From the NCBI RefSeq assembly GCF_006385255.1, contig NZ_VFJE01000051.1, positions 186,001 through 250,000 on the forward strand: a stretch of 64,000 nucleotides of DNA. Reading direction: 5' to 3'. A program made the position numbers and the translations under genes. Positions within the stretch are counted from its first letter, which is position 1. Every line of letters begins with the position of its first letter. The DNA is from Flavobacterium microcysteis. GTDB lineage: Bacteria > Bacteroidota > Bacteroidia > Flavobacteriales > Flavobacteriaceae. Under the pieces are notes generated by a model. It was not told the origin of the DNA, did no database searches, and worked only from the letters and a program-made list of their open reading frames with translations. Shown one piece after another: positions 26,061-35,720 of this stretch.

Positions 26061-27362
26061 TTATTTGACATTGTTCTTTTCTCTGTATTTTACTAATTCT
26101 TTGTTTATCCAGGTAGTTAACCGTCCACTTTTATTTTCGCCTGCAACAAATCGTCCATCGGGTAAGATTTTACATTGACAATAATCGGTTAATAATTTTA
26201 GTTGTAGATTTTCAATGTTGACAAGTCCCGTTGCGGTCAATTTTTCTATGAAATCGACTAGAGATGTATAACCGCCTTCAGTAACAAAATTTTCTAGATT
26301 CTTGTCTGTTTCTAAATTTATTTCACCTTTTTCGCAAAGTTTTACAATAATTGCAAATTGTGTTTTGTCTAAAATAGCAGGCTGCCAGTCTAAAGATTCT
26401 GTGTTAGCTTTAAGTTTCTTATCCGAAATTACTATATGGTTGTATTTCCAGCCTTTAAGCTCATCAAGAGTTTGAACCCTACAGTCTAAAAATCTATTGG
26501 TAGGTTGCATTTTTAAGTCTTCCCCAAAAATATCATTTGATAGTTCGTATCTGTAAGATAATCTAGACCAAATAGTTTCGAGAAAGAAGTAAGCAGGTTT
26601 ATGGGATGAAGAAACATAAAATGGCTACCAATTATCACCTTGTACTGGTGATACAAAAGGCATTGCGTTACCTTTGAACATTGAATACTTTCCACAAATT
26701 ATGAGATTTGGGAAATTTTGCGGACCAAAACCTCCTATCATATTATCGGTACCGGTAGATCTTTTATCAAGTAGGTATTTACCGAAGGACTCTCTAAAAT
26801 TATATTCATTTGAAAAACCATTATATCCCCAAATGATTCTTATAGGAAGTATTGTATCAGTCCATAGAGCATGATAGATACCTTCTTCATTTTCTGAAGC
26901 TTGATCTAAATTGTATGTTCTTAGATCTTTTTTGCAGATCTGCTTAAAGCTGTCCCGAAAAATTGTTAGAGCAAATTTTTCAGTTTTTTTATCTTCATAA
27001 TAATCATATAAGAATTTTAGATTATCATACCCTTCTTCAATATCCTTCGAATACAGATTTTTCTTTACTTGAATAATAACAATTACCTGTTCAGGTCGTA
27101 ATTTAAAACGATCTGTATAGGGAATAGCTTCTCCTTCGCCTTCAACAAGCATTACATCAAATTCTGTTTTACATCCAACTATAAAACTATTTGTAACAAC
27201 CTTTAGATTCAGGGCACCAAAGATAGATTTGTTCAACACTTCAGCTGTCAATCCTTCAAACATTGCCCCAATGGTAGTCGGATGTTTTATATTTTGTTCA
27301 TTCAGTATTTCTTTTTCTGCCCATACAAATTCATGAATCAGGTCAGCAATCGTATCTATCAT
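26061..27362 (-). pseudogene. DUF6602-like nuclease gene interrupted by an in-frame TAG
   Basis: Two apparent proteins (245 residues from 27362, and one starting at 26510) lie in the same frame with a single TAG at 26625-26627 between them. Reading through gives ..QGDNW-stop-PFYVSSSHKPAYFFLETIWSRL.. and continues without another stop to 26061, about 433 residues. A one-base change from TGG would explain it. The N-terminal part (KHPTTIGAMFEGLTAEVLN, CKTEFDVMLVEG, QVIVIIQVKKNL) fits a DUF6602/PD-(D/E)xK-type nuclease. The C-terminal part (TQFAIIVKLCEKG.. LKLLTDYCQCKIL) is of unknown kind. The gene is downstream of the KAP NTPase by 69 bp, so the pair forms one locus. A truncated 245-residue protein could still be made. 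Confidence 0.75.
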
Positions 27363-27431
27363 GATTAAAATTAGTTTTTTTGAGTCTACAACTTTTTGTA
27401 GATTATCTGTTGATTTATTTATTCTTTACTG

Positions 27432-29267
27432 TTAGCTGAGTTTTTTTGAGATCTCATCAAGTTCTGATTTCAATTCTCGAAACATCAGTTTTTTTAACCC
27501 TTCGCCTGACTCAGATGTGGCAAGATAATTTTCTAAACCTGTTTTTAGATAATCGATACATGGTTTTTCATCATGCAAAAAATCACGAACATTTGAAAAG
27601 CGATAGCGCTCACCAAATAACTTTATAAAATAATGAAGGGTGGCATTTGAGCTTACGAAAATAGCTGCTAGCAGATTTTCTTTATTTATTGCATTGAATA
27701 GATGTATATCCAGTCCAAGTGTCGGCATTATCTCCTTTAATGCTGTCAGGTCGTTTGTTGATAATGAAGCAACCAGACGGTTGGCTAATTCCCTATGTTG
27801 GCCACTTTTCATTTCTTCATGGGCCTGGCTTACAATCTTTTTGAACTCCTGAATACGCTCAGTACTTTTAAAAGCCAAAAGATTTGACATTTGGTAATTA
27901 TCTGTGTTGTTCCCTTTTTTTGCTATATTCAATCCCTTTATCAACCCACTTTTGACTTCATCGATTGTTTCTTTTATTAACTCTTTATCTGAGAAAAAAA
28001 AGTAGAAATCAGCAAGTAATACATAATCATAGATACTGTACTTACCGGCTATTGCATTCTTCCAAACGACTTTAGAAAGACACTCAAAATCTTTTTGGGC
28101 TAATGTGCGAAAATTATAGTTTGCTACTGTTCTAAGATCAAGAACTTCTTGTGAGGTGACAAGGGTGTTCCTGTGAGCCAGTTGCTTTTTATATTCTGAA
28201 AGATCCAAATATCCGGAAAGAACAAATTTATAAATTGACCCGAAGTAATAGTACTGTTCAATCCGCTTTGAAAGATATCGATCACAAATTATTTCGGCAT
28301 AAGATTTATCCCGTTCCTCATCACTCCCGTCATCCTTTCGCCCAGCTTTTAACATTTGATAATACGAAAAATTGATCGAACTAAGATTTTTTGGGTCGCT
28401 GTAATCAGTTGATTGGATATGGCCTTTTTTTAGTTCCATTGAGATAATTATCGTAAAGAGAATGGTTTCACTCTGGAACTCCTTCTTAGCTTTTCTAAAT
28501 TCAGGAAAAAGAAGCTGAAGACAATCAAGAACAAATGAAATGTTCCTTAGATTGTTTTCCTTATACTCCGTAAATATCTCTGTAAAAGTCGAGAGTTCTG
28601 TAATTAGAAAGTTATAATAATCAGGATCGGTCTTTATGAATTTTTTTGCCAATTGTGGAATAAGTTCTTCTAAAGATGGTTCAAAATTTACAGTATGTCT
28701 GATTATTTTTTCCTTGGCTTGACGGTACTTATCACTCTCAATTTTTGTTTCGTCAGCGAGAAAAAGAACTTTCAAAGATTTATGCTCGATAAAATTGTTT
28801 ATAAAACCCAAAATTTCCTCTATAGGTATCTGACATCTTTCAAGATCGTCAAAACAAATGATTTTATTAGAATAGTTGAGATTTTCGACAACAACTCCAT
28901 TGAAAATATCAGAAGCACTGCTAGATTTTGTAAAAAATTTTGTTATTGCATTAGTGGCATTGCTAATAAACTTTGTTGCTGATTTAATTATTTTGTTATC
29001 GTTGTTGGATAAATAAGGGATCAGCCCCAAAAACATATGGTACTCAACTGTTTCTATTTTTGAAATACCGTTCAAGGTTATATAGATAGGCTTTTGTTTC
29101 CCGGTTATGAGTGGCTTTAGTTTTTCTTTCCAGAAATAGGTCTTGCCACCTCCCCATTTTCCATTTATCATTATTGCATATTGTGTATTTTCTGCTTTTA
29201 GATAGTCTTTAAATATATCCTGAATGTGATCTGAAGTCATATTAAGTTTATTATTGCTTTGCATCAA
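27432..29267 (-). CDS. KAP family P-loop NTPase
   Basis: 611 residues. Walker A GKWGGGKT (36-43); Walker B-like KIICFDDLERC (Asp140/Asp141 with Glu143), followed by ADETKI. These are the signatures of KAP/STAND-related NTPases. There is no predicted transmembrane insertion, though a hydrophobic stretch lies near residues 95-115. The remaining ~400 residues are helical. KAP NTPases occur in anti-phage loci, often with a nuclease as effector, which the downstream DUF6602-like gene could be. Two other ATGs near the start (residues 2 and 10) are possible. Confidence 0.85.
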   Translation of the reverse strand: MMQSNNKLNMTSDHIQDIFKDYLKAENTQYAIMINGKWGGGKTYFWKEKLKPLITGKQKPIYITLNGISKIETVEYHMFLGLIPYLSNNDNKIIKSATKFISNATNAITKFFTKSSSASDIFNGVVVENLNYSNKIICFDDLERCQIPIEEILGFINNFIEHKSLKVLFLADETKIESDKYRQAKEKIIRHTVNFEPSLEELIPQLAKKFIKTDPDYYNFLITELSTFTEIFTEYKENNLRNISFVLDCLQLLFPEFRKAKKEFQSETILFTIIISMELKKGHIQSTDYSDPKNLSSINFSYYQMLKAGRKDDGSDEERDKSYAEIICDRYLSKRIEQYYYFGSIYKFVLSGYLDLSEYKKQLAHRNTLVTSQEVLDLRTVANYNFRTLAQKDFECLSKVVWKNAIAGKYSIYDYVLLADFYFFFSDKELIKETIDEVKSGLIKGLNIAKKGNNTDNYQMSNLLAFKSTERIQEFKKIVSQAHEEMKSGQHRELANRLVASLSTNDLTALKEIMPTLGLDIHLFNAINKENLLAAIFVSSNATLHYFIKLFGERYRFSNVRDFLHDEKPCIDYLKTGLENYLATSESGEGLKKLMFRELKSELDEISKKLS

Positions 29268-29464
29268 AAATAATCAAATAAGACCACTAATTAGGAGGGA
29301 AGTAATCTTTATGAAATTATATTCCGATTATTAATTCACATAATTTTATTGACTATTGTTTATGTGTTGAGCCGTAATGTTTTTTTTTAAATAAATATTT
29401 GCCACGAATCTGCCACAATAACTTAGAGCACTTTTGAAAATAATGAGTGTAGGAGTAAAAAGCA

Positions 29465-29496
29465 AAAGCCTGCAAATCATAAGATTTGCAGGCTTT
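29465..29496. terminator. 14-bp perfect-stem hairpin terminator
   Basis: AAAGCCTGCAAATC (29465-29478) pairs perfectly with GATTTGCAGGCTTT (29483-29496) around ATAA. The minus-strand flank (..TTTTGCTTTTTACTCC) resembles the flank of the 1014 hairpin, so these two are homologous beyond the stem. Confidence 0.8.
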
Positions 29497-29535
29497 ATAA
29501 TGCTTTTAAAGATATCTTTCGATACTTCTGCGGGC

Positions 29536-29558
29536 TGAAAGGGATTACAGTCGAACAC
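29536..29558. repeat. Left island boundary repeat, tRNA T-arm-like
   Basis: TGAAAGGGATT-ACAGT-CGAACAC reads inward. Apart from the 5-base insert ACAGT it is the reverse complement of GTGTTCGAATCCCTTTCA at 38218-38235. GTTCGAATCCC is the T-arm signature of tRNA genes. Confidence 0.45.
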
Positions 29559-29624
29559 TTAATACCTTTTTTAACGTTTTTAGATGGGATAAAGTTATAA
29601 TTAATTTACTTGTAAAAAGATTTT

Positions 29625-31406
29625 CTACCCCCAGATTTCAGAACATAATTTACTTATTGCATTATCTCTGCTTTGGATAAATTCAGAGATAGGGATTTGT
29701 GAATTTATATCATCATTAGCTAGAAGATACTTATGTTTTATTAAAAAATCTATTCGTTTATTAATTTTTGTTGAGAAATACTTGTCGGAGTCATATCTTC
29801 TTATTAAAATATGATTTGCAACAGAATTAAGTTGCATATAAATTGATGATTCATCTATATCTTCGTTTTCAAAATCATCTTGAAAAAATATGGGAACTAG
29901 TATAAATGATGATTGTTTTCTGCTACGCATTAAGTCCTGAAAATCGATTGATTCATGATTTTCTGAAGTAAAATACATTAATCGTGCAAAGAAGTAATGA
30001 TAGAATCCCCAATTATTCATCGGTTGCAAATTACTATATACTCTATTTCTATTTTCTTGAATTTCACCAATTTTAAGTTTCAATATACTATTCAACTCGT
30101 CAAAATCAGTATTTCTAATTTCTTTTATCAACTCATACATAAAATTTCTAATGGAACTTTGTGTAATTGATTTACTTAGTAAAGAACGAAACACAGTATA
30201 GGTGTCTATAAATTTATTTACTAAATGAATTTTTTTATTGATACTTTCCTTGTCATCAATTTTTGATATGGGAGATAAAAACAATGGATAGACTAAAGAC
30301 TCTGCAATTGTATAAAAATTGGTTATATATAAACTTCTGAAATTTTCATTGTTATAATTTTTATACTTAAATAAATTTATATAAAGATTGGAGTAGAAGT
30401 TAAAATCCGACTTTATAAATAAATAAAAGTCATCAGATTTTTTCAGATAAAGTTTTGAAGCGTTATTTTTCACCCAAGAGTGAAATTGTGTACCTATTAA
30501 CTCAAAATCTAAATTTTCTGATCCTTTAGTCGTTGACCTTTTACTTTCTGCATATTTTGCTCTAAGCCAATTTCTAAAAAAATCTACATCTGTATCTACT
30601 CCTATTGCAGATTTTAAATCAAAAATGCGTTCTTTCCAAAACTCATTCATCTCTTCACCTTTGTCCTCGTCATCAATCATTGAAAGTAGATAACCTTTCA
30701 AAATTTCGGTTGGGTTGAGGCTCATTCCTCTGTCATTCATCGTTTCAAAAATAGTATAAGCACTTTCCATGCTAAATGCTGTAATCTCTACTAAAACAAC
30801 ATGATTAAGTAACCATTCGATAAAAATTTGAAGTTTATCTTGGTGCTTAAAATCTTCGGGAAATAATAAGGTAATATCTTCATAGCGGGCTATGATATTA
30901 CCTATAGATTCATCTTTGGTGTTATTAAATTCTTTATACTCTTGAATCGTATCATTATCTGATAAAACCTCTAGAGAGTTTGTTATTAAATGTTCAATCG
31001 TTTCTGTTCTTGATTCTACATTTAAAATCAGCGTGTTTTTTCCACCTTTTCTAACATATAAATGTTTTTTTATTTCTGATTTCATATCTTCATCAACTAC
31101 AGTATGTAGTAAATAAATCAACAGTAAAGTGAAAGATGTTAATCGTTGCTGGCCATCTACTATGGATAACTCCTTGTTATCGTCACACAACACAATAGGC
31201 CCCATGTAATAACTACCATAGTCTTTATAGCTTTCTATGGTGTCGTTTGGTTGATAATATTTATCAAAACTAATTGCTAAATCACTTATCAAGGCTTCGA
31301 TATGTTTTCTTTGCCAACGATATTCTCTTTGAAAAGAATCTATTCTGAAACGATTGTTTGACAATACATCAGCCAAACTTTTGTCTTTTGCTTCTAAAAA
31401 TCTCAT
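29625..31406 (-). CDS. DUF262 (GmrSD N-terminal type) protein
   Basis: 593 residues. The N-terminal IDSFQREYRWQRKHIEALISDL and SIVDGQQRLTSFTLLLIYLL carry the DGQQR motif of DUF262, the nucleotide-hydrolysing part of GmrSD type IV restriction enzymes. The usual C-terminal DUF1524 HNH motif (HxxP) is not visible, so nuclease activity is not evident. Last gene of the operon: it starts 2 bp after the HEPN-like gene. A NTP-sensing accessory to the restriction system is inferred. Confidence 0.85.
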   Translation of the reverse strand: MRFLEAKDKSLADVLSNNRFRIDSFQREYRWQRKHIEALISDLAISFDKYYQPNDTIESYKDYGSYYMGPIVLCDDNKELSIVDGQQRLTSFTLLLIYLLHTVVDEDMKSEIKKHLYVRKGGKNTLILNVESRTETIEHLITNSLEVLSDNDTIQEYKEFNNTKDESIGNIIARYEDITLLFPEDFKHQDKLQIFIEWLLNHVVLVEITAFSMESAYTIFETMNDRGMSLNPTEILKGYLLSMIDDEDKGEEMNEFWKERIFDLKSAIGVDTDVDFFRNWLRAKYAESKRSTTKGSENLDFELIGTQFHSWVKNNASKLYLKKSDDFYLFIKSDFNFYSNLYINLFKYKNYNNENFRSLYITNFYTIAESLVYPLFLSPISKIDDKESINKKIHLVNKFIDTYTVFRSLLSKSITQSSIRNFMYELIKEIRNTDFDELNSILKLKIGEIQENRNRVYSNLQPMNNWGFYHYFFARLMYFTSENHESIDFQDLMRSRKQSSFILVPIFFQDDFENEDIDESSIYMQLNSVANHILIRRYDSDKYFSTKINKRIDFLIKHKYLLANDDINSQIPISEFIQSRDNAISKLCSEIWG

Positions 31407-31408
31407 AA

Positions 31409-32248
31409 TTATATAAGTTCTTTAATTAATTTTTTTTGAATAAAAAAGGCATTCTCATATATGCCTAAATATGCGTTAATGGGGTCTATTTCTGCGTGAA
31501 ACAGTTTACACCGCAATTCGTATAATAACTCTATAATCACCTTTGCTACTTGTTCATAATTATTGGTAATATAAAGATGTTTTACACTATCAATAATAAT
31601 GGCGTTAGCTGGGCAACCGTGGCTACCGTCTGTATTTTGCTTTGGTTGTGCAATAATTATTTCGGGTTTTCTGGGGTTCATTTCACGAAAACAAGCATCT
31701 AAATATTGTTTCTTCTCATTTGGTATTGCAATGTAATTAGGCTCTGCACTTAATTCTTGTAAAGACCATTGATAAAGTTCTACCAAATGTAAGGTTCTGG
31801 TAGTTCTTCTATTATAAATTTCACACTTCCATCTCTTAGTTGTTTTAGGTAAAGTATTATCAAATACAACTTTATAATCAAATTGTCCAAAACTTACAAC
31901 GTGCTGAGGAATTGCATTTCTTGTAATATTGATAGTATGAAATGAAATTCGCTCATCTTCATTTGGCATAGGGTGTGCTTCTAACTCGTAATATAAATCG
32001 CTAATGTACCTTTTGAAAGCGATAGAGTCATTATCATTATTTCGCAACAAAGAAATAATTTTATCTCTATAACGGTTGGAATTATTTTTTATATGGTCAA
32101 TAATGCTTCTGTCAGAAGTGCGATTTGCAGTTTCGTCATAAAATTGGTTCATATACCATGCATTAAACGGTAACCATGTTTTGATAAACATGGTGTAAAA
32201 ATCTAATTCAGACTTTTTTATCCAATTCTCTAAATATATATTTGCCAT
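31409..32248 (-). CDS. HEPN-like protein in restriction operon
   Basis: 279 residues. The C-terminal helix pair contains ELRCKLFHAEIDP: Arg246-x4-His251, the RX4-6H motif of HEPN domains, many of which are RNases or toxin-like effectors. The N-terminal ~240 residues (WIKKSELDFYTMFIKTWLPFNAWYMNQF) match nothing I know. It is embedded between hsdS and the DUF262 gene with 19- and 2-bp gaps, so it is part of the same defence operon. Confidence 0.6.
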   Translation of the reverse strand: MANIYLENWIKKSELDFYTMFIKTWLPFNAWYMNQFYDETANRTSDRSIIDHIKNNSNRYRDKIISLLRNNDNDSIAFKRYISDLYYELEAHPMPNEDERISFHTINITRNAIPQHVVSFGQFDYKVVFDNTLPKTTKRWKCEIYNRRTTRTLHLVELYQWSLQELSAEPNYIAIPNEKKQYLDACFREMNPRKPEIIIAQPKQNTDGSHGCPANAIIIDSVKHLYITNNYEQVAKVIIELLYELRCKLFHAEIDPINAYLGIYENAFFIQKKLIKELI

Positions 32249-32267
32249 AAGCGTTCTATAATAGTTC

Positions 32268-33644
32268 TTAATTATTTGGTGTTATATATGCCATTGCAAC
32301 TTCCTCATTTTCTTCGATGGCTATTTCTACGGCTCGCTTGGCTATATAGAGCAACTGTTCGCTTTGTTGTTTAAGGCTAAAACTTTCTTGTACCCAAGTT
32401 GCAATTTGGGTTTGAGTTTTTGGGTCGAGTATGGGGATGATTACTTCTGCGATTTCGGAAGGCTTCCAATGTTGAATGATTGAACCACCTGCATCTCTTT
32501 CTGCTTGTAGTTGTACAAGTTTTGAGTTTAAAACCAAGGTTAAATAATCTGCATTTACTTTTGGGTTATCAACTGTTAAATGTAAAATAGCACTTGAAGT
32601 AATACTTTGCAAATCTTCTGACACTTTATAAGCAATACCAACTGAACCATCTTTTGATAGTAAAATAGTATCTTTTTTAGGCTTAATTACTTCCGAAAAT
32701 TCATTCTTATCTAAATGAATTTCTGGATTTGAAATGCCATATTTTGATAAATTTGAAACCCTTATAAATGGTATTCCTTCTTCTTGATATGACGAAGAAC
32801 CTGGTTCTATAGACTTTTTAATAGTAACCAATTGACTAATTTGTAAATAATCTGACTGTTTTATTTTAGCAATAATTTCCTCATACTTTGGTTGATAGTA
32901 TTCTGCATCGAGGCGACCGCTTTGCAAAAAGCTTTCTTTAAATGTTTTTACGTTTACGGCTTCTTGGCTGGGTACAAAATTTTGCAATCCTACGGCTTCT
33001 AATAACATTTGCTCAGCTTGTGCGTAGGTATGTTGGGATTGTAAAAGTTTGGTATCGGATAAATTAAATAAATTAGAAATTAAATTTTGAAAATTATCGC
33101 TCGGAATAAAAAGGTCTAAAAGTTTTAAATCATCTAAGTTTAAGCCTTTTTGAATTGCTCCTCTTTCCTTTCTCAATAAAAGCATCCTCCCATATTTACT
33201 ATTCAAATAAGCGAGCAAATATTTTGGATTAATCGATGATCTTACAACAGTACTTTTACAACTAAAAATAGCAGGTAAATTCCTTTCAGATACAATTGCA
33301 GCATTTCCTAATGTTCCTACAACAGAAACTAAAACATCGTCTTTTTTTAACGCATATCTTGATAATCTATCGTAATCGTCTTTAGGCATGTAAACATTAT
33401 CATCTTCCATTAGTTTTAATGGTTTTACATCTTTACCCCTTATGTATCTATATGTTTCATCATTTGTATAATTGTCAACTATAAATGATGATCCAAACGG
33501 ACCAATTAGAAAATTTGCAACATCATTAAGTTTAAAATTTCCTTTAGATTGAATAAGCTTTTCATATTTCAAAAAATGTTTCTGATAATATTCAGCATCT
33601 ACTCTTTTTGAAAATTCTAATTCAGACAAATTCACTTCACTCAC
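32268..33644 (-). CDS. hsdS: Restriction system specificity subunit (HsdS-like)
   Basis: 458 residues with two target-recognition domains, each introduced by a similar segment (RVDAEYYQKHFLKYE and RLDAEYYQPKYEEII) and each followed by a helical spacer (LLQSQHTYAQAEQMLLEA; ATWVQESFSLKQQSEQLL). The assigned start is a GTG at 33644. The same frame stays open upstream through GSPFNEARYKVLLEGLEV, back to a T8 run at the end of hsdM, where one extra T would fuse the two genes. It determines the DNA sequence recognised by the methylase/nuclease subunit. Confidence 0.88.
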   Translation of the reverse strand: MSEVNLSELEFSKRVDAEYYQKHFLKYEKLIQSKGNFKLNDVANFLIGPFGSSFIVDNYTNDETYRYIRGKDVKPLKLMEDDNVYMPKDDYDRLSRYALKKDDVLVSVVGTLGNAAIVSERNLPAIFSCKSTVVRSSINPKYLLAYLNSKYGRMLLLRKERGAIQKGLNLDDLKLLDLFIPSDNFQNLISNLFNLSDTKLLQSQHTYAQAEQMLLEAVGLQNFVPSQEAVNVKTFKESFLQSGRLDAEYYQPKYEEIIAKIKQSDYLQISQLVTIKKSIEPGSSSYQEEGIPFIRVSNLSKYGISNPEIHLDKNEFSEVIKPKKDTILLSKDGSVGIAYKVSEDLQSITSSAILHLTVDNPKVNADYLTLVLNSKLVQLQAERDAGGSIIQHWKPSEIAEVIIPILDPKTQTQIATWVQESFSLKQQSEQLLYIAKRAVEIAIEENEEVAMAYITPNN

Positions 33645-33694
33645 TTCCAGCCCTTCTAATAAAACCTTGTATCTGGCTTCGTTAAAAGGGCTAC

Positions 33695-35716
33695 CTAAAA
33701 AAAACTTAGTTGTTCCTTTTTGGCAAATTCTATAAAAGCTTCGGCTATGCCGTCTTGGGTAAGTCCATCGTGGTTAAAAAGGTCGTGATGTACATATTTG
33801 TGTCCGTGTTTGTCTAAGGCATCTTGTCCGTAGGCATCTTTTACATATATCTTATCACCACTGTTGTCTTTACTTGGCGATTGCATGGTAGCAAAAAAGA
33901 TGGGGTAATCTTCTTTCTTCGGGCACAATGCTCCGGCTTGTGGGTCGTCGTTCCATTTTTGAGCCAGTATAACCGAGGTTTTGGTGCCGGTATGCGGTTT
34001 AAAAAAATTGCCATGAAAACCTACCACACCCAATATACGGCATCGCTCAGCTATGTACTCACGTATGGCTTTGTCACTACTATTGTTAAAGCGTCCTTGT
34101 GGCAACACAATAGCTAATCTGCCTCCGGGTTTTAAAAAATCGAGGTTGCGTTCTATAAACAATATATCTCTGCCTACTGCGGTTTGGTATTTACCGCTTG
34201 GCTTTTTGCCCAGCTCGTATTTGGTCAATATTCTACTTTCTTTTATATCACCTGCAAAAGGTGGATTAGCCATGAGTATATCAAACTCAAAATCACGATT
34301 TACGTAGCTTTGGTTTTCTTTGGTTTCGCTTTTTATTTTGCGATACCTGCGTATGTTTTTCCAACCCGTTCCGTAGGTGTCTATCCAGTCTTCGTCTTTG
34401 GTTTTTTCGTTCCAGCGTTCGTAGTCTAGCGTATTGAGGTGTAGCACATTGGTTTGTCCGTCACCCGCTATCAGGTTTAGGCAACGAGCCACACGTACCG
34501 CTTTTTCGTCAAAATCTATGGCAAATACATTGTTTTGCACATAGTCCAAAACCCTTGGTATGGGTGGTTTGGTGGTCATCATCTCATCATCTACAATGCC
34601 CTCTTCTTTGTGTATTTGATTTTTGACATAGAAAAAAGTATGCACCGGAAAACCGCAACTTCCTGAGGCAGTGTCTATCATACTTTCGCTCTCTTTTGGG
34701 TTGAGCATTCGTACACACATATCTATGCCATAGCGAGGCGTGAAATATTGACCTTTTTCGCCTTTACTGCTTTTGTTTATGAGGTATTCAAAGGCTTCAT
34801 CTACCACATCAAGATTGCTATTGAATAATTTTACTTTCTCTAAAGATGCTATGCAAATGCTTAAATGCGAGGGAGAGAGTTGTATTCTAGTTTCTTTAGA
34901 AAATACGCCTTGCCACTTATCATTGGCTCTATTAAATAATTTTTGGATTTTTTCTTTTAGCTCTGTTTCGGTATCGCCATTGTTTCTAAACTCAAGGTAG
35001 CGGTTCTTGTTGCGTCCGCTTTCCATTTCGTCAAATAATTTGGTGAAAATTAATTTAAACAACTCTTCAAAAACATCTACTCCCGCATTGGCTAACACTT
35101 CATCCTCCATTTCTAAAATCAAATCTTTCAACGATTTTTTTTCGTTTACGAGTTTATCTTTTTTGATGAGGTCTTCTAAAGTCCAAGGTTCGTTTAAGAT
35201 TTCAGAGAGCTTTTGTCCTGATTTTGGAATTGCAGGAATATCTTCAAAATAATTTGGGTCTTTGCGATGATAGTAGGAAATACTCTCACCATTGCTCCAA
35301 ATACCTATCGGTGCACCTGTAGCGTTGCAATAAGAGTGCAATTGTTCTTTACCGTCTTTTAATTTCGGTTTTTTTATCTCCACCATGATGTAAACAGCAC
35401 GGCTATCTACCTTGTCGAAAACCACTATGTCTGCACGTTTTTTCTCTCTACCAAAAGTTACGGCATACTCCAGTTCCATACGCTCGTAGGCATAATCATA
35501 ATCCTGATGCAGTTTCAATAAGTATAACTGACGAACGGCTTCTTCAGGTTTCAGTACAATTTCTTTTCTGCGTACAAGACAAGTAGTGTATGGTACATTG
35601 TTTCCTTTTTTGTCTTGTTTGAAGATTATTTCTCTTTCCAAAGTTTTTATCTGTTCTTCAGAAAATTGAGAAATTTTATAATTGGTATCTTTTAGTATCT
35701 GTTGTAAAAAGCTCAT
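33695..35716 (-). CDS. hsdM: Nuclease-methylase fusion subunit (BcgI A-like)
   Basis: 673 residues. An N-terminal PD-(D/E)xK domain of HSDR_N type (Asp96 in KRADIVVFD; Glu113/Lys115 in VEIKKP) is fused to an N6-adenine methylase. The methylase shows SAM motif I near 347-355 (DTASGSCGF) and catalytic NPPF at 484-487. No helicase is present and no HsdR gene lies nearby. This is the plan of BcgI-type enzymes, where one chain cuts and methylates and a separate S subunit gives specificity. The start is 4 bp from the stop of the upstream XRE regulator, so the two are translationally close. Confidence 0.88.
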   Translation of the reverse strand: MSFLQQILKDTNYKISQFSEEQIKTLEREIIFKQDKKGNNVPYTTCLVRRKEIVLKPEEAVRQLYLLKLHQDYDYAYERMELEYAVTFGREKKRADIVVFDKVDSRAVYIMVEIKKPKLKDGKEQLHSYCNATGAPIGIWSNGESISYYHRKDPNYFEDIPAIPKSGQKLSEILNEPWTLEDLIKKDKLVNEKKSLKDLILEMEDEVLANAGVDVFEELFKLIFTKLFDEMESGRNKNRYLEFRNNGDTETELKEKIQKLFNRANDKWQGVFSKETRIQLSPSHLSICIASLEKVKLFNSNLDVVDEAFEYLINKSSKGEKGQYFTPRYGIDMCVRMLNPKESESMIDTASGSCGFPVHTFFYVKNQIHKEEGIVDDEMMTTKPPIPRVLDYVQNNVFAIDFDEKAVRVARCLNLIAGDGQTNVLHLNTLDYERWNEKTKDEDWIDTYGTGWKNIRRYRKIKSETKENQSYVNRDFEFDILMANPPFAGDIKESRILTKYELGKKPSGKYQTAVGRDILFIERNLDFLKPGGRLAIVLPQGRFNNSSDKAIREYIAERCRILGVVGFHGNFFKPHTGTKTSVILAQKWNDDPQAGALCPKKEDYPIFFATMQSPSKDNSGDKIYVKDAYGQDALDKHGHKYVHHDLFNHDGLTQDGIAEAFIEFAKKEQLSFF

Positions 35717-35720
35717 AATA

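Larger units (their letters stand above)
29268..29624. other. Intergenic junction at left edge of restriction island
   Basis: No gene is supported. A 70-codon open frame here has no family character and overlaps a terminator. The stretch holds a direct TGCCAC doublet near 29400-29416, the hairpin at 29465 and the tRNA-arm-like sequence at 29536. Confidence 0.55.

Noticed and set aside
26513..26695. 60-codon minus-strand frame between the two nuclease pieces
   Set aside because: It is in a different frame from both pieces and overlaps the read-through sequence of the interrupted gene, which is the better explanation.
29346..29558. 70-codon minus-strand frame at the left edge of the restriction island
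   Set aside because: It spans a perfect terminator hairpin and the T-arm-like repeat, with no recognisable protein features.
29625..31406. Complete GmrSD-type restriction enzyme
   Set aside because: Only the DUF262 half is visible; the DUF1524 HNH motif was not found in the C-terminal half.
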